A stretch of DNA of 64,000 nt, taken from the NCBI RefSeq assembly GCF_006716765.1, contig NZ_VFPO01000001.1, positions 5,208,001 to 5,272,000 of the forward strand, read 5' to 3'. The position numbers and the translations under genes are program-made. Below the pieces are notes generated by a model. The model ran no database searches, was not told where the DNA came from, and worked only from the letters and a program-made list of their open reading frames with translations. This stretch comes from Actinomadura hallensis. GTDB lineage: Bacteria; Actinomycetota; Actinomycetes; Streptosporangiales; Streptosporangiaceae. Shown one piece after another: positions 41,217-49,112 of the stretch. Within the stretch, counting starts at the first letter, position 1; each line of letters begins with the position of its first letter.

Positions 41217-42454
41217 CAGCGGCCTCCCTTCTCCCCGTCGCCCGTGTACGTGGGGCCCGCGGGCGGCAGCGGCAGCGGCGGCCCGCCGCCGTCCTGCGAC
41301 GGCGGGACGGGCGCCAGGCCCGGCTTCCGCAGCCGCTCGCACTGCTCCCGGATCCGCTCGGAGGCGGAGACCGCCGACGCGCACAGCGGGCTGGCGTTGG
41401 CCGCGGGCGGGTCGACGCCCGGCTGGTCGAGGCTGCCGAACGCCTTGGTGATCTCCAGCAGATTGCCGCGGGCCACCAGCGAGCGGGTCTTCGGGTCGTA
41501 GGCGTTCAGCGCGTTCTGCGCCACCAGCGGCGCCGTGTCGAGGATCTCGGCGAGCGACGCGCGCTGCTCGACGAGGATCTTCGTGATGCGGGTGAGCCGG
41601 TCGACGTTGTCCGTGAGCTCCTTACGGTTCTCGGCGATGAACTGCTTCACCTCGCCGAGCGCCCGCGCCAGGCTCTCCAGCGCCGCCCCGAGCTCCTCCC
41701 GGTCCGCGGAGAGGAAGCCGCTGACCTCGGCGAACTGGTTCTCCACCAGCCTGATCTGCGCGTCGTTGTTCTTGAGCATCTCGCTGAACTTGTTGAGGTT
41801 GGCGACGGTGGCGTACAGGTCGCCGCTGGAGTCCGCGAGCGTCTGGGACAGCTTGCCGAGATCGGCGATCGTGGTGTTGAGCAGCTTGCCGTTGCCGCCG
41901 AGGTTGGCGGCGCCGACGCTGATGACGTCCGACAGCGCGCCCCGGGCGTTCACCCCCTCCGGCCCCAGATCGTTCGCGAACGTGCGCACGGCGGTGTAGA
42001 GCTGGTCGAGCTCGAGCGGCGTCGCGGTGCGGCTCACGTCGATCGCGGCGCCGGGCGGCATCTTCGGCCCGCCGCTGTAGGCGGGGGCGAGCTGCACGTA
42101 CCGGTCGGAGACGAGGTTCGGGGCGACCACGACGGCGTAGGCGCCGGCGGGCACGTCCACGTCCTTGTCCACGGTCATGTCGACCTTGACCCGGGTCCCG
42201 AGCGGCTCGATGGAGTCGACAGAGCCGACCCGCACGCCGAGGACGCGGACGTCGGATCCGGGGTAGACGCCGATGGTGGTGGCGAAGTAGGCGGTGATCC
42301 TGCGCCCCGGGCCGTCGCTCAGCACCGGGATCAGCGCGACCGCGACGAGCACGACGAACACCAGGACGATCGCTTCGAGCACGCGCACCTGCCGGTCCCG
42401 GGTCGGGGACGGCAGCCGCGGCAGCTTCACGGTGCGTGTCGGGGACGACGCCAT
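41216..42454 (-). CDS. MCE family protein, MceD position, locus 2
   Basis: 412 residues. The N-terminal helix (VLEAIVLVFVVLVAVALIPV) has no lipobox, unlike the locus 1 MceD. The MCE domain (about 50-135) has YFATTIGVYPGSDVRVLGVR and VVAPNLVSDRYVQLAPAYSG. A helical region with LAEILDTAPLVAQNALNAYD follows, then a cysteine pair (LCASAVSASERIREQC) and a Pro-rich tail. ATG 42454 follows the MceC stop by one base. Confidence 0.9.
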   Translation of the reverse strand: MASSPTRTVKLPRLPSPTRDRQVRVLEAIVLVFVVLVAVALIPVLSDGPGRRITAYFATTIGVYPGSDVRVLGVRVGSVDSIEPLGTRVKVDMTVDKDVDVPAGAYAVVVAPNLVSDRYVQLAPAYSGGPKMPPGAAIDVSRTATPLELDQLYTAVRTFANDLGPEGVNARGALSDVISVGAANLGGNGKLLNTTIADLGKLSQTLADSSGDLYATVANLNKFSEMLKNNDAQIRLVENQFAEVSGFLSADREELGAALESLARALGEVKQFIAENRKELTDNVDRLTRITKILVEQRASLAEILDTAPLVAQNALNAYDPKTRSLVARGNLLEITKAFGSLDQPGVDPPAANASPLCASAVSASERIREQCERLRKPGLAPVPPSQDGGGPPLPLPPAGPTYTGDGEKGGR

Positions 42455-42455
42455 G

Positions 42456-43676
42456 TCACCGGCCTCCCGTCAGGTGCGGCGGCTCGCAGCCCTTCACGGG
42501 CGGCGTCCAGCGGCCGTTCTCCAGGTAGTTCTTGGGGACGGTGCCGCACAGGTAGCCGTCGACCCACCGGCCGTTGCCGGTCGTGTTGCCGACGAGACGC
42601 AGGTAGGGGGCGGCGTTCTCCAGGGTGCGGTCCAGGTTCCGCTGGTTGCGTTCGAGAAGGGCGGTGACCTTCTTCAGCGAGCGGAGCGTCGGGCCGAGGT
42701 TCCGCCGGTTGTCCTCGACGAGGCCGGTGAGCTCGTCGGCCAGCCGCCGCGTGCCGACGAGGATCGCGTGGATCGCCTCCCGCCGGCGGCGCAGCTCGGC
42801 GAGCAGCAGGTTGCCGTCCTCGAACAGCGCCTCGAACTGGGCGTTCTGCGCGGCGATGGTGCCCGACAGCCGCTTGGTTCCGGCGAGGAGCCGCGCCAGC
42901 TCCGCGTCCCGGGAGGCGATCGTGGTCGACAGCGCCGACAGGCCCTGGAGCGCCGTGCGGACGCTGGCCGGGGTGTCCTCGAACGTCGTGGAGATCGTCT
43001 CCAGGCTCGCCGCGAGCTTGGCCGTGTCGAGCTGCTCGAACGTCCGCCCGAGGTCCTGGAACGCGGTCGTCACGTCGTAGGGGGCGACGGTCCGCTCCAG
43101 CGGGATCGGCTCGTCGGGGTCCTGTTCCCGGGCGCCGAGCGGGTCGAGCTGGAGGTACTTCGACCCCAGCAGCGTCTTGATCATGATGGCGGCGCGGGAG
43201 GCGTCGCCGACCCAGATGTCCTTCACCCGGAAGGTGACCCTGACCTTGTCGCCCTCCAGCTCGACGCCGGTGACCTTGCCGACCTTCACGCCCGCGACCC
43301 GGACCTCCTGGTCGGGCTTCAGCCCGGCGGCCTCGGAGAAGTACGCGTGGTAGGTCGTCCCGCCGCCGATGACCGGCAGGTCGTCGGCGCGGAACGCCAC
43401 CATGCCGAGCACCAGCAGCACGACCAGGCCGACGATCGCGACCGAGATCGGGTTGCGGTCGCGCAGCGGCTTCAGCCGCGGCCGGCCCTTCTTCGGGCGC
43501 GGCAGCGCGCGGGGCAGCGGCGCGGTCGGCCCGTCCGGGGGCGGGGCTCCGCCGCCCGGCGGCGGTGCTCCCCCGCCCGGCGGCGGAGGTCCGCCCGAGG
43601 GCGGTGTGGGCCCGCCCGGCGGGGTCGGGGGCCCGCCCGGCGGCGGGGTCGGGGGCGGCGGGGTCGGGGGCGTCAT
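42456..43676 (-). CDS. MCE family protein, MceC position, locus 2, with Pro-Gly-rich cytoplasmic extension
   Basis: 406 residues. Residues 2-57 are almost only Pro, Gly, Thr and Ser (MTPPTPPPPTPPPGG...), then a basic patch (PRPKKGRPRLKPLRDRN) and the membrane helix (ISVAIVGLVVLLVLGMVAF). The MCE domain (about 100-180) has FSEAAGLKPDQEVRVAGVKV and KTLLGSKYLQLDPLGAREQD. The C-terminus contains GNGRWVDGYLCGTVPKNY. The long proline stretch on the cytoplasmic side is unusual for MceC. ATG 43676 overlaps the upstream stop by four bases. Confidence 0.88.
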   Translation of the reverse strand: MTPPTPPPPTPPPGGPPTPPGGPTPPSGGPPPPGGGAPPPGGGAPPPDGPTAPLPRALPRPKKGRPRLKPLRDRNPISVAIVGLVVLLVLGMVAFRADDLPVIGGGTTYHAYFSEAAGLKPDQEVRVAGVKVGKVTGVELEGDKVRVTFRVKDIWVGDASRAAIMIKTLLGSKYLQLDPLGAREQDPDEPIPLERTVAPYDVTTAFQDLGRTFEQLDTAKLAASLETISTTFEDTPASVRTALQGLSALSTTIASRDAELARLLAGTKRLSGTIAAQNAQFEALFEDGNLLLAELRRRREAIHAILVGTRRLADELTGLVEDNRRNLGPTLRSLKKVTALLERNQRNLDRTLENAAPYLRLVGNTTGNGRWVDGYLCGTVPKNYLENGRWTPPVKGCEPPHLTGGR

Positions 43677-44731
43677 CCGCGGCACCTCGCGTCCTTGATC
43701 GGGATACCGGTGGGCGGCGGCTGGCCGGTCAGGTCGGACCCGGCGTAGCGGACGCCGACCAGCTTGACCTCGCACTGGTAGAAGTTCATCCACGACCCGT
43801 AGGAGGCCAGCCGCCCGAACGTCTCCAGCTTCGTGGGCGTCCGCTTCAGGAACCGCTCCACCAGCGGCGCGTCCCGGTTGAGGTTGTCGCTGAGGCGGCC
43901 GAGCTGCACGATGTCGTCCTTCAGCGGGTCCCGCGTGACCTGCAGCAGCCCGGCGGTCGCGGTCGTCAGGTCGGCGATCGACGCGATCGCCTCTCCGATC
44001 GGCCTGCGGTCGGCGGCGAGCCCCGAGGTGAACTCACGGAGCGTGCCGACCAGCTCGACGAGCTGCCGGTCCCGCGAGTTGATCGTCTGCACGACGCTGT
44101 TCAGGTTCGCGATGACCTGGCCGATCACCTCGTCCTTGGCGGCGAGCGTGCTGGTCAGCTGCCCCACCGTCCGCAGCAGGCTCTCGACCGTCCCGGCCTC
44201 GCCCTGCAGCACCTTCACGATCGACTCGGAGAGCTTGTTGGCGTCCCCGGGCGACAGCGCCTGCATCAGCGGCTGGAACCCCTGGAAGAGCTGGGTGAGG
44301 TTCAGCGTGCCGGACGTGTTCTGCACCGGGATCGTCCCGCCGGGCGGCAGCTTCTCCCCGGGCGGGCCCGTCCCCTGGTCGAGGGCGATGTAGCGGCCGC
44401 CGACCAGGTTGAGGTACTTCACCGCCGCGGTCGCCGACGCGGGGATCTCGCGGTCGCGGTCCACCTCGAACGTGACCAGCGCCAGCCGGCGGTCGGTCAC
44501 CTCGATCTTCTCGACCTGGCCGACCTCGACGCCCGCGATCCGGACCCCGTGCCCGGGATGCAGCCCCGCCACGTCGGTGAACTTGGCGTGGTAGGTGACG
44601 CGGTCGCCGCTGGTGGCGCCGGTGATGCTGGACGCCAGCAGCGCGGTCGCCATCACCGTCACCGTGATGAAGATCAGCGAGCTGGTGAGGGGGAACGCCA
44701 TCCCCTTCAGCCCCTGGCCGGTGAGCCTCAC
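43673..44731 (-). CDS. MCE family protein, MceB position, locus 2
   Basis: 352 residues from GTG 44731, overlapping the MceA stop by four bases (GTGA) with GGAGG ten bases upstream; ATG 44701 is an alternative. The N-terminal helix (LTSSLIFITVTVMATALLAS) is followed by the MCE domain (about 45-130; YHAKFTDVAGLHPGHGVRIA, YLNLVGGRYIALDQGTGPPG) and the helical region. The C-terminus contains FYQCEVKLVGVRYAG. Confidence 0.88.
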   Translation of the reverse strand: MRLTGQGLKGMAFPLTSSLIFITVTVMATALLASSITGATSGDRVTYHAKFTDVAGLHPGHGVRIAGVEVGQVEKIEVTDRRLALVTFEVDRDREIPASATAAVKYLNLVGGRYIALDQGTGPPGEKLPPGGTIPVQNTSGTLNLTQLFQGFQPLMQALSPGDANKLSESIVKVLQGEAGTVESLLRTVGQLTSTLAAKDEVIGQVIANLNSVVQTINSRDRQLVELVGTLREFTSGLAADRRPIGEAIASIADLTTATAGLLQVTRDPLKDDIVQLGRLSDNLNRDAPLVERFLKRTPTKLETFGRLASYGSWMNFYQCEVKLVGVRYAGSDLTGQPPPTGIPIKDARCRG

Positions 44732-46008
44732 TGGACCGTCACCTCCGTGCCCCGGTAGATCGGCCCGACGAGCACGCTGGACCAGTCGGGGAGTTCCTCG
44801 GGCACCTCGTCCACGACCGGGCCGGTCAGCTCGTTCACCAGGTCGTTCTCGGACGCCGAGTTCGCCGGGCCGAGGCCGCCGCCGGCGGCGCCGCCCGCCC
44901 CGGGCGCACCGCCCGCGGGGAGCACCTTCGTCTCGCCGCCGCCGGTCGGCAGGTACGGGACGCTCGGGCACCGCGGGCCGCCGCCCGCGCCGTACCGCGG
45001 CGCGTCCACGCCCGGCTTGTAGCGGCCCTTGTTCGGGACGGGCACGACCGTCCCGCGGAGGCCGGGCCTGTCGGTGCCCTTGCCGAGGACCCGGTTCATC
45101 TTCGGCACGAACTCGGCGAGCGTGCGGAACGTGCACGGCGCGGCCGGGGCGTACCGGCGCAGCAGGTCCAGGCTGGGACGGCTCTTCGTCGCCAGCTCGA
45201 TGATGTTGCCGGAGTTGGCGCGCAGGAAGTCCTCCAGGTCCGCGGACGACCCCGACACCGCCTCGTACAGCTCGGAGATCGCGGTGCGCTGCTCGGCGAT
45301 GGTGCGGCTCGTGACGGTCAGGTCCGTGAGCGCCTGCAGCAGGTCGGGCGCGGCGTCGGACGCGTGCTGCGTGAACTCCGCCAGCTCCCGCAGGTTGCGG
45401 GCGAGCGCCGGCACCTCCGGGTTGAACCTGCGCAGGAACGCGTCGAGCTGCTCGAAGTTCCGGCCGATCTGGTCGCCGCGCCCTTCGAGCGCGGTGGACA
45501 TCGCGTTCAGCGTCGCCGCCAGCTTGGCCGGCTGGACGGTGTTGAGCAGGTCCATGGTCCGGTCGAGCAGCTGGGACAGCTCCACCGCGTTCTCGCTGCG
45601 GTCCTCGGAGATCACATCGCCGTCGGAGATCGGCGGCGCCGGCTCCCCCGGCCGCGGGTTCAGCGCGACGTACCGCGCGCCGAACACCGTCGTGGGCAGC
45701 AGCATCGCGGTGACGTTCGACGGGATCCGGTCGGTCATCTCCGGTTTCAGCGCCAGCTCCAGCTCGGCGCCGCCGCCGTCCGCCCGGATCGAGCGGACCT
45801 CCCCGACGACGACGCCGCGGACCTTCACGTCCGCGAGCGGGTGCATCTCGTGCCCGGCCGTCCCGGTGCGCAGCGTCACGGTCGTCGTCTCGGTGAACCG
45901 CTTGTTGTAGATCGCGATCGACAGCCAGATCAGCAGCGCCGGGACCAGCAGGAACACCAGTCCCGCCAGCCGCTGCCCGGCCACGTGCAGCGCACCGCGT
46001 CTCGCCAT
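44728..46008 (-). CDS. MCE family protein, MceA position, locus 2
   Basis: 426 residues. The N-terminal helix (LAGLVFLLVPALLIWLSIAI) leads to the MCE domain (about 42-125; TLRTGTAGHEMHPLADVKVR, AMLLPTTVFGARYVALNPRP) and a long helical region. The C-terminal about 100 residues are Gly/Pro-rich and end in a hydrophobic strand. ATG 46008 lies 23 bases after the YrbEB stop. First MCE protein of the locus. Confidence 0.9.
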   Translation of the reverse strand: MARRGALHVAGQRLAGLVFLLVPALLIWLSIAIYNKRFTETTTVTLRTGTAGHEMHPLADVKVRGVVVGEVRSIRADGGGAELELALKPEMTDRIPSNVTAMLLPTTVFGARYVALNPRPGEPAPPISDGDVISEDRSENAVELSQLLDRTMDLLNTVQPAKLAATLNAMSTALEGRGDQIGRNFEQLDAFLRRFNPEVPALARNLRELAEFTQHASDAAPDLLQALTDLTVTSRTIAEQRTAISELYEAVSGSSADLEDFLRANSGNIIELATKSRPSLDLLRRYAPAAPCTFRTLAEFVPKMNRVLGKGTDRPGLRGTVVPVPNKGRYKPGVDAPRYGAGGGPRCPSVPYLPTGGGETKVLPAGGAPGAGGAAGGGLGPANSASENDLVNELTGPVVDEVPEELPDWSSVLVGPIYRGTEVTVQ

Positions 46009-46031
46009 GTCAAACCGCCGCCTTCGGCATG

Positions 46032-46871
46032 TCAGCCCGTCACCTTCACCGTCGTCGTCGCGCCCCAGATGGCGAGGCTGATGAAGAAGTCCGTCACGCT
46101 GATCAGCACGATCGCGGTGCGGACCGCGCGGCCGACGGCGACGCCCACGCCCGCCGGGCCGCCGACCGCGCGGTAGCCGTAGTAGCAGTGCGCGAGCACC
46201 ACCATGACGCTGAAGATCAGCACCTTGACGAACGACAGCACCACGTCCTCTGGGGCGAGGAAGATGTTGAAGTAGTGGTCATAGGTCCCGGCGGACTGCC
46301 CGTTGAACCACAGCGTCACCTGCCGGGACGCGAGATAGGAGCTCAGCAGCCCGATCCCGTACAGCGGGACGATGGCGACGCTGCCCGCGATGATCCGGGT
46401 CGTCACCAGGTAGGGCAGGGACGGGACGCCCATGCCCTCCAGCGCGTCGATCTCCTCGTTGATCCGCATCGCGCCGAGCTGCGCGGTGAACCCGGCGCCG
46501 ACCGTCGCCGACAGCGCCAGGCCCGACACCAGCGGCGCGATCTCGCGGGTGTTGAAGTACGCCGAGACGAACCCGGTGAACGCCGACGACCCGATCTGGT
46601 CGAGCGCCGCGTACCCCTGGAGGCCGACGACGACGCCGGTGAACACCGTCATGCCGATCATCACGCCGACGGTGCCGCCGATGACCGCCAGCGCCCCGCT
46701 GCCGAACGCGACCTCGCCGAGCAGCCGCAGCGACTCGCGCAGGTAGCGGCGCAGGGCGCGCGGCGTCCACAGCAGCGCCTTGACGTAGAAGGTGAGCTGG
46801 TCGCCGGGCCGGTCCAGCCACGACACGAGCTTGACCGGACGGAACCGGCGGGCACCCGGGATGATCGCCAT
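46032..46871 (-). CDS. YrbE/MlaE-type permease B, locus 2
   Basis: 279 residues with the family signatures LGAMRINEEIDALEGMGVPS (ATPase-contact region) and GGPAGVGVAVGRAVRTAIV. Several membrane helices, including a conserved GVMIGMTVFTGVVVGLQGYA. It starts one base after the YrbEA stop. It forms the transmembrane part of the Mce importer with YrbEA and the MceG-type ATPase. Confidence 0.93.
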   Translation of the reverse strand: MAIIPGARRFRPVKLVSWLDRPGDQLTFYVKALLWTPRALRRYLRESLRLLGEVAFGSGALAVIGGTVGVMIGMTVFTGVVVGLQGYAALDQIGSSAFTGFVSAYFNTREIAPLVSGLALSATVGAGFTAQLGAMRINEEIDALEGMGVPSLPYLVTTRIIAGSVAIVPLYGIGLLSSYLASRQVTLWFNGQSAGTYDHYFNIFLAPEDVVLSFVKVLIFSVMVVLAHCYYGYRAVGGPAGVGVAVGRAVRTAIVLISVTDFFISLAIWGATTTVKVTG

Positions 46872-46872
46872 G

Positions 46873-47661
46873 TCAGGCCCCCTTCGGCGGGACGACCTGC
46901 AGGTAGATCGCCGTCAGCACCAGGTTGACGAAGAACAGCAGCAGGAACGTGATCACGACGGACTGGTTCACCGCGTCCCCGACGCCCTTCGGCCCGGGGC
47001 TGGGGTTCAGCCCCCGGTAGGCGGCCACGACGCCGGCGATGAACCCGAACAGCAGCGCCTTCAGCTCGCTGATGTACAGGTCGGGGAGCTGCGCGAGCGC
47101 CGAGAACGAGGCGAGGTAGGCGCCCGGCGTCCCGTCCTGCATCAGCACGTTGAAGAAGTAGCCGCCGGCCACGCCGACGACGGACACCAGCCCGTTCAGC
47201 AGGACCGCGACCGCCATGCAGGCGAGCACCCGGGGGACGACGAGGCGCTGAATGGGCGAGACGCCCATCACCTCCATCGCGTCCATCTCCTCGCGGATCG
47301 TCCGGGAGCCGAGGTCGGCGCAGATCGCCGAGCCCGCCGCGCCGGAGATCAGCAGCGCCACGATCAGCGGGCTCGCCTGCTGCACGATGGCGAGCACGCT
47401 CGCGCCGCCGGTGAGGGACTGCGCGCCGAGCTGCTTGGCCAGCGACCCGACCTGCAGCGAGATGACCGCGCCGAACGGGATCGACACCAGCGCCGTCGGC
47501 AGGATCGCCACGGACGCGATGAACCAGAACTGCTGGATCAGCTCGCGCAGCTGGAACGGGCGCCGGAACGTCATCGCGACGACGGTCCCGGCGAGGGCGA
47601 ACAGCCCGCCGACCTGGCGCAGCGCGCCGGTGACGGGGGTCCTGGCCTCAGGCGCCGCCAT
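46873..47661 (-). CDS. YrbE/MlaE-type permease A, locus 2
   Basis: 262 residues. Signatures: LGSRTIREEMDAMEVMGVSP and GPKGVGDAVNQSVVIT, with SGAAGSAICADLG before the first. The start ATG 47661 lies 14 bases inside the ATPase gene's 3' end, so translation is coupled. The permease pair resembles that of locus 1 closely in layout. Confidence 0.93.
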   Translation of the reverse strand: MAAPEARTPVTGALRQVGGLFALAGTVVAMTFRRPFQLRELIQQFWFIASVAILPTALVSIPFGAVISLQVGSLAKQLGAQSLTGGASVLAIVQQASPLIVALLISGAAGSAICADLGSRTIREEMDAMEVMGVSPIQRLVVPRVLACMAVAVLLNGLVSVVGVAGGYFFNVLMQDGTPGAYLASFSALAQLPDLYISELKALLFGFIAGVVAAYRGLNPSPGPKGVGDAVNQSVVITFLLLFFVNLVLTAIYLQVVPPKGA

Positions 47662-48640
47662 GGCCGCTCGCCTCCTGCCGGTTGCGGCGCCCGGCCATGA
47701 TGGCCTGCTGCGCGGAATAGGGAAGGGTGGGGAGCATCGCGTCGACGCGCCGCGCGTGGCGCTCTTCTCCCCGGCGCGGGGGCAGCCCCGGGCTGGGGCG
47801 CAGCTGCGGCGGGATCTCGATCGTGCGGCGGCGCGGCGCGGGCGCGGCGGCCGCCTCGGCGGCGAGGGCCGCGGCGTCCTTCTCCTCCGACATCCCGATG
47901 GGGCCGCGCGGGTCGCCGTGCAGGAACTGCGCGACGGCCGGCTCGTCGCTGGTGAGCAGCGCCTCGCGGGGGCCGAACGCGACCAGGTCGCGGCGGTAGA
48001 GCATCCCGATGTTGTCGGGGACGGTCGCCGCGATCTCGATGTTGTGCGTGACGATCAGCATCGTCGCGTCGATCCGCGCGTTGACGTCGATGAGCAGCTG
48101 GGACAGGTACGCCGTGCGGACGGGGTCCAGCCCCGAGTCGGGCTCGTCGCACAGGATGATCTCTGGGTCCAGGACCAGCGCGCGGGCGAGCCCCGCCCGC
48201 TTGCGCATGCCGCCGGAGATCTGGCCGGGCAGCTTGCGCTCCTCGCCGGCCAGGCCGACCATCTCCATGCGCTCCATCACGATGCGCCGGATCTCGGACT
48301 CCTTCTTCCTGGTGTGCTCCCGCAGCGGGAACGCGATGTTGTCGTAGAGCGTCAGCGAGCCGAACAGCGCGCCGTCCTGGAACATCAGCCCGAACCGCCT
48401 GCGCGCCTCGTAGACCTTGCGGTCCGGGTCGTTGACCATGTCGACGCCGTCGATGAGCACCCGTCCCCGCTCGGGCTTGAGGAGCCCGATCAGCGACTTG
48501 AGGAACACCGTCTTACCGGTCCCCGACGGACCGAGCAGAACGCTCACCTCGCCCTCGGGCAGCGTGAGCGTGACGTCGCGCCAAATGGTCTGCGGCCCGA
48601 ACGCTTTGGTCAGGCCTTCGACCACGACTTCAATTCCCAA
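47648..48640 (-). CDS. MceG/Mkl-type ABC ATPase for Mce importers
   Basis: 330 residues. Walker A GPSGTGKT (37-44), signature ISGGMRKRAG (141-150), Walker B IILCDEPDSGLDP (161-173) and the switch His199 are all intact. Residues after the ATPase domain (FLHGDPRGPIGMSEEKDAAA) match the mycobacterial Mkl/MceG C-terminus, needed for stability of the Mce complex. The start is TTG 48640; a TGA lies three codons upstream and a GTG at 48625 is the alternative. It is the first gene of the 13-gene locus 2 operon and the only such ATPase in the window, so it probably drives locus 1 too. Confidence 0.95.
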   Translation of the reverse strand: MGIEVVVEGLTKAFGPQTIWRDVTLTLPEGEVSVLLGPSGTGKTVFLKSLIGLLKPERGRVLIDGVDMVNDPDRKVYEARRRFGLMFQDGALFGSLTLYDNIAFPLREHTRKKESEIRRIVMERMEMVGLAGEERKLPGQISGGMRKRAGLARALVLDPEIILCDEPDSGLDPVRTAYLSQLLIDVNARIDATMLIVTHNIEIAATVPDNIGMLYRRDLVAFGPREALLTSDEPAVAQFLHGDPRGPIGMSEEKDAAALAAEAAAAPAPRRRTIEIPPQLRPSPGLPPRRGEERHARRVDAMLPTLPYSAQQAIMAGRRNRQEASGHGGA

Positions 48641-49112
48641 CGACCATCACCACCCTGTCCGGCCGGGTCAAGCGAGGACATTACGGTCCAGTAGACGCCG
48701 AATTCAATAGGAACGGACAGGATCCGCCGGGCCTTCTCGGGAATGGCCTCGAAATTTGTCACCGGCTTAGTATTCGATCTTCACCGATCCGTCGCCGGTG
48801 ACTACTTGGCGGTAACATGGCGTCCGCCGGCGCCCGCCGGGCCGGGCGCCGCCGAGGCGATTGTCAACGGGACAGCATCCGGACCGCGGTTTTGTCACAT
48901 CTCGCGCAACCAGCCGCCTCAGCTCCGCCGATCCGGGCCGCATGCCTTGTCAGCAGTCACTGACGACTTTATGTTCGCTAGTGTTCCCTGATCCCGCCCC
49001 GAGGGTGTCCGCCGCCGCTCGGTACACCCCGCCGGCGCCGCCGTTCCGTTTCGGAACGGGCAGCACGGCGCCGGTGCCCCCCACAGGCCCGCCGCGGAGG
49101 TTTCCCATCCCC
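48641..49112. other. Divergent control region between MceG-type ATPase and PucR paralogue 3
   Basis: 472 bases. An AT-rich part (48660-48790) contains TTTGTCACCGGCT (48755-48767) and the overlapping CTTAGTATTCGATC (48766-48779). TTGTCA recurs at 48947, where it serves as the -35 for PucR. The minus-strand TTGAAT near 48700 could be the -35 of the mce operon, with a poor -10. The 49000-49112 part is GC-rich PucR leader. Confidence 0.55.
48947..48975 (+). promoter_or_regulatory. Promoter of PucR paralogue 3
   Basis: TTGTCA (48947-48952) and TATGTT (48970-48975) are 17 bases apart. The spacer holds overlapping inverted repeats (GTCAG 48949-48953 with CTGAC 48960-48964), a possible operator for autoregulation. 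The leader would be about 130 bases. Confidence 0.55.

Noticed and set aside
43676..43793. Upstream start for locus 2 MceC
   Set aside because: The longer frame would run back into the MceB coding region; ATG 43676 overlaps the MceB stop by four bases like the other junctions.
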